Shown one piece after another: positions 61,801 to 64,000 of a stretch of DNA of 64,000 nucleotides. Numbering within the stretch: position 1 is the stretch's first letter; the number at the start of each line of letters is the position of its first letter. The DNA lies in the NCBI GenBank assembly GCA_002591745.1, contig PDLQ01000024.1:28832-92831 (forward strand). The letters are read 5' to 3'. Position numbers and translations under genes: made by a program. The stretch is from Lewinellaceae bacterium SD302 (GTDB lineage Bacteria > Bacteroidota > Bacteroidia > Chitinophagales > Saprospiraceae). The notes under the pieces are model-generated. The model worked only from the letters and a program-made list of their open reading frames with translations. It made no database searches and was not told the origin of the DNA.

Positions 61801-64000
61801 CAATGTAGTAATCACCTTGTGGCAGTCCACCAAAGAAGTAGTTGCCATTTTCATCGGTAATCGCCGTATCTACTGGCATTCCTTCGCTATCGAACAGTAC
61901 AACCTGTACTCCAGGAATTCCTGGTTCGCCAACGTCTAGCATTCCATCGTTATCATTATCTAACCACACGGTAGAGCCAACGCTCACTGCCGGAGTGAAT
62001 CCGAAGTCAACCGTCATATCGCCGTAAGTGTCAACGTCAACCGGACCAGCACCACCAGTCATATCGTCGTCCTGCATACCGCCGGGGAAGGTTTCCACGT
62101 CGTTACCAGGCTCCATTCCAATAGTCAGGGTAATAGTTCCGGAGAATGTCGGATCACCAGCCATTTCCTGAATACCGTCATCATTTCCGTCGGTATCCTC
62201 AGTATTATCAGTTGGAGTACTAGATAGCGTATAGTCTTCCGGAGCAGTCGGTATACCGACGACGTAGGACCCTGGGCTTAACATTCCGAAGAAGTACAAA
62301 CCACCAGCATCCGTCGTATCCGTAGCGATGGCGGGGCCATCTGGAACGCCATCCATATCAGCATCTTCATAGAGCTCTACGATTACACCTTCTAATGGGA
62401 GATCACTCCCCATATCGAACATACCGTTGTTATCCAGATCAGCAAAGACCTGAGAACCAATGGAACCTACTGGCACTAGACCGAAGTCTATAGTCATGTT
62501 ACCATTCTCATCGTCCATGGCATCTTGATTTCCAGCTTGACCTTCTTCATCTTGAGGTTCTTCGCCAGGTGTCAGCGTGATTGTCGGGCTAGAGATCGTG
62601 TCTCCAGGGAATACCTGAATACCGTCATCATTTCCGTCCATATCGTCATCGAGACCACTTTCCCCATCAGAACTCAACGGAGCATCCGCTGGAGGTACAA
62701 TAGATACTACGTAGTCTCCCGGGGGTAAACTATCGAAGATGTAATTACCATCGGGATCGGTCAATACACTATCGATGATAATAAAGTCACCATTTCCGCT
62801 AGTATCAATAGACAGGAGTACTAAGACACTGTCTAGTCCCATCTCATCATCATCCTGCTCACCATTATTGTCTTCATCCAGGAAGACCGTAGAACCAATG
62901 CTCAGGTTTGGCACGAAGCCGAAGTCGACCGTCATGTTGCCATCATCATCGTCGGCGTCATCTTGATCGGCACCAGGGTTACCCATTGGTTCGATCGGCT
63001 GATCGCCCGCACTTAGTGGGAAGACGTTGCTGCTCACTTGATCACCGGAGTTGGCCTGATCGCCATTGTCATCCAGGTCCGTGTCCGTGTCATTCCCTGC
63101 TACTTCGTTAGTCCCAGTGGAAGAGCTTGGGGCACTAGCGTCCGGGGTTGGAATCACCACCTGGTAGTCACCCTCGGGCAGCATGTCGAAGAAGTAATTA
63201 CCCTCGGCATCCGTCGTATCCGTACCCACCAGGGTCTCCGCTACGCCGTCACCGTCAAGGTCACTGTAGAGTTCAACCACAACACCTGCGATGCCACCTT
63301 CCAGTGGGTCCGTCAGGTCTTGTACGCCGTCGTCGTTCGGGTCGTAGAACACCGTACTACCGATGCTCAGGTCCGGCACAAAGCCAAAGTCAATCGTCAT
63401 ATTACCGCTGGCATCGCCATCGGTATCATCCAGATCTCCACCCTGGGCATCTTCTTCGGCGCCCTGAGGCTCGTCACCTACACTCAGCGTGAAGGTACCG
63501 GAGAAGGTAGAGTCACCCGCCATGGTTTGCATACCGTCATCAACACCGTCGATGTCGTCATCGGCGTTACTCTGACCCTCGGAGTTCGTCTGGGCGTCCT
63601 CTGGTGCGATCACCACAACCTGGTAATCACCGGGGGCAAGACTGTCGAAGAGATAGTTGCCATCTTCGTCCGTCAATACGGAGTCGATCACCACCAGGCT
63701 ATCCATTCCGGCTGCGTCTTCCAATACCTGCACCAGAATTACCTGAATGCTGTCGATACCGGCTTCCAGTGGGTTGTCCTCATCCTGCTCGCCGTCGTTG
63801 TCCTGGTCGTAGAAGACCGTAGACCCTACGCTCAGCGTCGGCACGAAACCAAAGTCGATCGTCATATCGCCGTTGGCGTCACCTCCGTTCAGGGTGTCCT
63901 GGCTTGCGCCGGGGTTAGCCGGGTCTTCCAGGGGCTCATCGCCCGGAGTCAGCGTCACGACCGGGGAGATCACTGATCCGCCCGGAGTATCCTGAACACC
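55820..64000 (-). CDS. giant SdrD_B / DUF11 / dockerin / cohesin-like T9SS adhesin (5' end off window)
   Basis: At least 2717 residues; the frame is open to the right edge, so the start and signal peptide are missing. N-terminal region: a partial and then five SdrD_B (Cna-B-like) modules, each with GSTVF/W-D-x-D-N-D-G calcium-type loops, a TDxxGNYxF strand and a MTVDFGF end. Then two DUF11 modules (DLALIKELAPGQ, DLALEKVLADGQ), a Cys-rich segment, several Ig/HYR-like domains with paired Cys, a dockerin-type calcium region near 2390 (DVDGSENVNIVDIIGIRRLI), a cohesin-like beta domain near 2490-2620, and a T9SS type A tail ending GVYYYTLTAGEWTASKKMII. Expected on the cell surface. Confidence 0.85.
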   Translation of the reverse strand, partial: GVQDTPGGSVISPVVTLTPGDEPLEDPANPGASQDTLNGGDANGDMTIDFGFVPTLSVGSTVFYDQDNDGEQDEDNPLEAGIDSIQVILVQVLEDAAGMDSLVVIDSVLTDEDGNYLFDSLAPGDYQVVVIAPEDAQTNSEGQSNADDDIDGVDDGMQTMAGDSTFSGTFTLSVGDEPQGAEEDAQGGDLDDTDGDASGNMTIDFGFVPDLSIGSTVFYDPNDDGVQDLTDPLEGGIAGVVVELYSDLDGDGVAETLVGTDTTDAEGNYFFDMLPEGDYQVVIPTPDASAPSSSTGTNEVAGNDTDTDLDDNGDQANSGDQVSSNVFPLSAGDQPIEPMGNPGADQDDADDDDGNMTVDFGFVPNLSIGSTVFLDEDNNGEQDDDEMGLDSVLVLLSIDTSGNGDFIIIDSVLTDPDGNYIFDSLPPGDYVVSIVPPADAPLSSDGESGLDDDMDGNDDGIQVFPGDTISSPTITLTPGEEPQDEEGQAGNQDAMDDENGNMTIDFGLVPVGSIGSQVFADLDNNGMFDMGSDLPLEGVIVELYEDADMDGVPDGPAIATDTTDAGGLYFFGMLSPGSYVVGIPTAPEDYTLSSTPTDNTEDTDGNDDGIQEMAGDPTFSGTITLTIGMEPGNDVETFPGGMQDDDMTGGAGPVDVDTYGDMTVDFGFTPAVSVGSTVWLDNDNDGMLDVGEPGIPGVQVVLFDSEGMPVDTAITDENGNYFFGGLPQGDYYIEIPADQLMAGGLFPMDASSSTPDNDADNDTDGNDDGMQVGGPGTVIVSDTFTLTADTEPEDGVENGPGAQQDNADDNNGNMTVDFGIFVNMFDLALIKELAPGQEAVVEAGDTVAFIIRVINQGNLAADSIRISDYLPNQEDGFMFDPSLNPGWSVYADINDTLYIDTLLTTFNGADTLAMDSFVTIPVFLVVNPAMEAIMPLTNLAEISGATGPNGEDVMDIDSPMDTIPGNDDFFEDNEIDGDGLSGGDEDNSDPATIFVGGFDLALEKVLADGQSSTVDPGDDVIFEIIVSNQGAIPADNIGIVDYIPEGFIFYDSLNATFMLENDSIAYDTLSVAEGSLPEGGLLPGQSTSVFITLTVAPPMFPDFEPGVMVDTSGVEPGQALVNGAEITTATDDEGEEQIDIDSNADDINDDNDDGNEVDGEVNGDGLNGEDEDDNDIAVVNVSCYQDAGVSRVTQICLGCDEAEVVVNLFDLLSGNPNIGGVFEEGEFEFLDDDGNPLVITDVDGNTFGDYNFDPTMVVIPGTLDRSLDYSITYTILAINGCPEDVATITLDIIDIQNLSCTGFTNISLGEDCEAEITPDLILAGDLTCASSLTVELIDANGNSVGNTVGSGDIGQTFFVNLIDEQCNNTCWGQILVEDKRNPNIDCPDDANGIDGVDFICTDIDQILNLQPVTYTQGGVVPAVLGLTGEPIATDNCTPDAQLEITFRDILLPVSDPQCDDRTILRTFTVEDGSGNIDICIQEITVRAPTLDDVNIPQDSIFQVECNTEFDMLPNGNPTPAAVGGPSITTALGTFDIEGNGAFCNIAASFVDGPPITTCENTFKFVRTWNIFNWCNVDEPALVFTQVVKVGDFSAPTFTVPTQDLDFDGIPDQGPLFFSTNSDECSSVFAIPGINAIDNCSPTVNVDAFIFPEDGSQTLGAFSEGELTTAGIPRGLHTLLYVATDLCGNADSLEVMIEVGDATAPVAICEDGLNVSIGGGGTAELCATDINAASYDDCSDIDLGITRVNDNDEPVDANGNLILPAFTAFQECITLTCDEIGIVRVALRVTDDADLDGEFEPQYGGDDNVNFCWLDVLVEDKTAPICVAPIPVTFDCSDLDEDFPQDLSAAFVIDPIGTTALLDEVFGAATGIDNCDDLTIEQSVLDLRSSCGTGIITRTFTVTDGAGFTSAPGCTQTITVLGLHDYTVVFPGDEESDDCVEPDYNGVTFTENGCDLITVSTVIDTFTATADECYKLRISYEVLNWCEYNTIDPAYEIPRDADGDGILDMDSTVLHVLPNDQGLDDDVAILDRDVNRNNFNTIDELDTGDGGILPGSSVAGYGQDASRGAFTYVQFIKVYDDNPPTLVVTEPDSAFCSLNNDCVADVELLYTIMDECSPMSVSATVELDAFIDAGADGIFTLAEFIADGGNVTDAVSVSDTTAGEFAINLPNIPIGRHAVRIVATDGCGNTAIELLVFEVEDCKAPTPICINGLTATLMPDGEGGGMAAIWVSDFIASSVDDCTGPVEFAIYIDGEQPMIPSPADTGLLLNCDHLGPQSIRIYAIDGNGNADYCVTSLLVQAFAPDVCDTPGSSIAGLITTETMIPISGVDVSLAGTDGTASNIVTSDNGMFFFASLPGGEDYTITPSHFSDYMNGVSTGDIVTITRHILGIEAFSSPFQYIAADVDGSENVNIVDIIGIRRLILGLDDVYPNGMPSWRFVAADYDFPQVDNPWAEAFPEVHNYNNLMQNITDSDFIGAKLGDVNGNVQANSLQGPEARDLRGDLFLEMDELQLEAGETYRVPVRASELAQVRGYQFTLEFDNLAAELISIEDGLVEAGSFGWRFANQGLITTSWNWQGGNGPRNWGADEVLFTLVLNAQTQVALSEVFSVSSRFTVAEAYDNDGSLRNVGMVFDLLIEVTADYRLLQNSPNPFQRETVIGYELPEATPVTITVTDVRGRLVRTYEQEGTAGFNNLRVTRREIGAAGVYYYTLTAGEWTASKKMIILD
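61950..64000 (-). repeat. DNA-level tandem repeats encoding SdrD_B modules
   Basis: Blocks resembling each other recur about every 450-480 bp (near 61980, 62480, 62910, 63370 and 63840), each coding for the MTxDFG end and the GSTVF start of a module. Identity is partial, so the copies are old or diversifying; near-identical units could cause assembly collapse. Confidence 0.6.

Overview
The window looks like chromosomal DNA of a Bacteroidota member, most likely a Saprospiria/Lewinella-type organism (inference). Reasons: C-terminal type IX secretion (T9SS) sorting domains, a TonB receptor with an N-terminal carboxypeptidase-regulatory-like domain, an atpD-atpC pair apart from the other ATP synthase genes, and start-proximal TAnnTTTG promoter elements typical of the phylum. 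It is mostly housekeeping and envelope genes, with one clear accessory conflict-type locus.

Layout. 1-5.2 kb: a metal-related envelope cluster (HYC_CC_PP-like Cys-rich protein, TonB receptor, secreted MORN-like protein, periplasmic HMA protein). 5.3-17.1 kb: bifunctional PBP1A, a HEAT-repeat/cyclophilin lipoprotein, a membrane protein, an M20 amidohydrolase, topoisomerase IB, a CNNM/CorC transporter, a GNAT and a Sco1-type copper chaperone. 17.2-28 kb: HD hydrolase, VPS10/BNR-repeat protein, AAA/DUF4143 ATPase with two palindromes at its start, and a pair of T9SS cargo genes including a subtilisin whose signal peptide is cut by a (TG)7 tract. 28.3-31.4 kb: glycerate kinase and F1 beta/epsilon. 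31.7-38.5 kb: DUF5691, epimerase, small membrane protein, class C serine hydrolase, GNAT, DUF3137.

38.6-43.2 kb: a compact three-gene operon (SIR2-like protein, nSTAND1 ATPase with a transmembrane helix, exported coiled-coil/WG/LRR protein) closed by a strong terminator. It is the best candidate for an undescribed system; architecture suggests a split SIR2-STAND conflict or immune module whose repeat-rich sensor is exported. 43.3-64 kb: APC/SLC12-type transporter, VWA (ViaA-like) protein, orphan 7TM protein, CotH-like protein, an ExbB/X/ExbD/ExbD operon, tRNA-Ser(GGA), TatD, RNase H1, peptide deformylase, RuvX, and a giant SdrD_B/DUF11/dockerin/cohesin T9SS adhesin running off the right edge.

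Across the window there are several non-coding signals: a short dispersed repeat with core GCTACTTTG, a family of large intergenic inverted repeats, AT-rich ATCATTGA-type arrays, and promoter elements so close to start codons that leaderless transcripts are likely.
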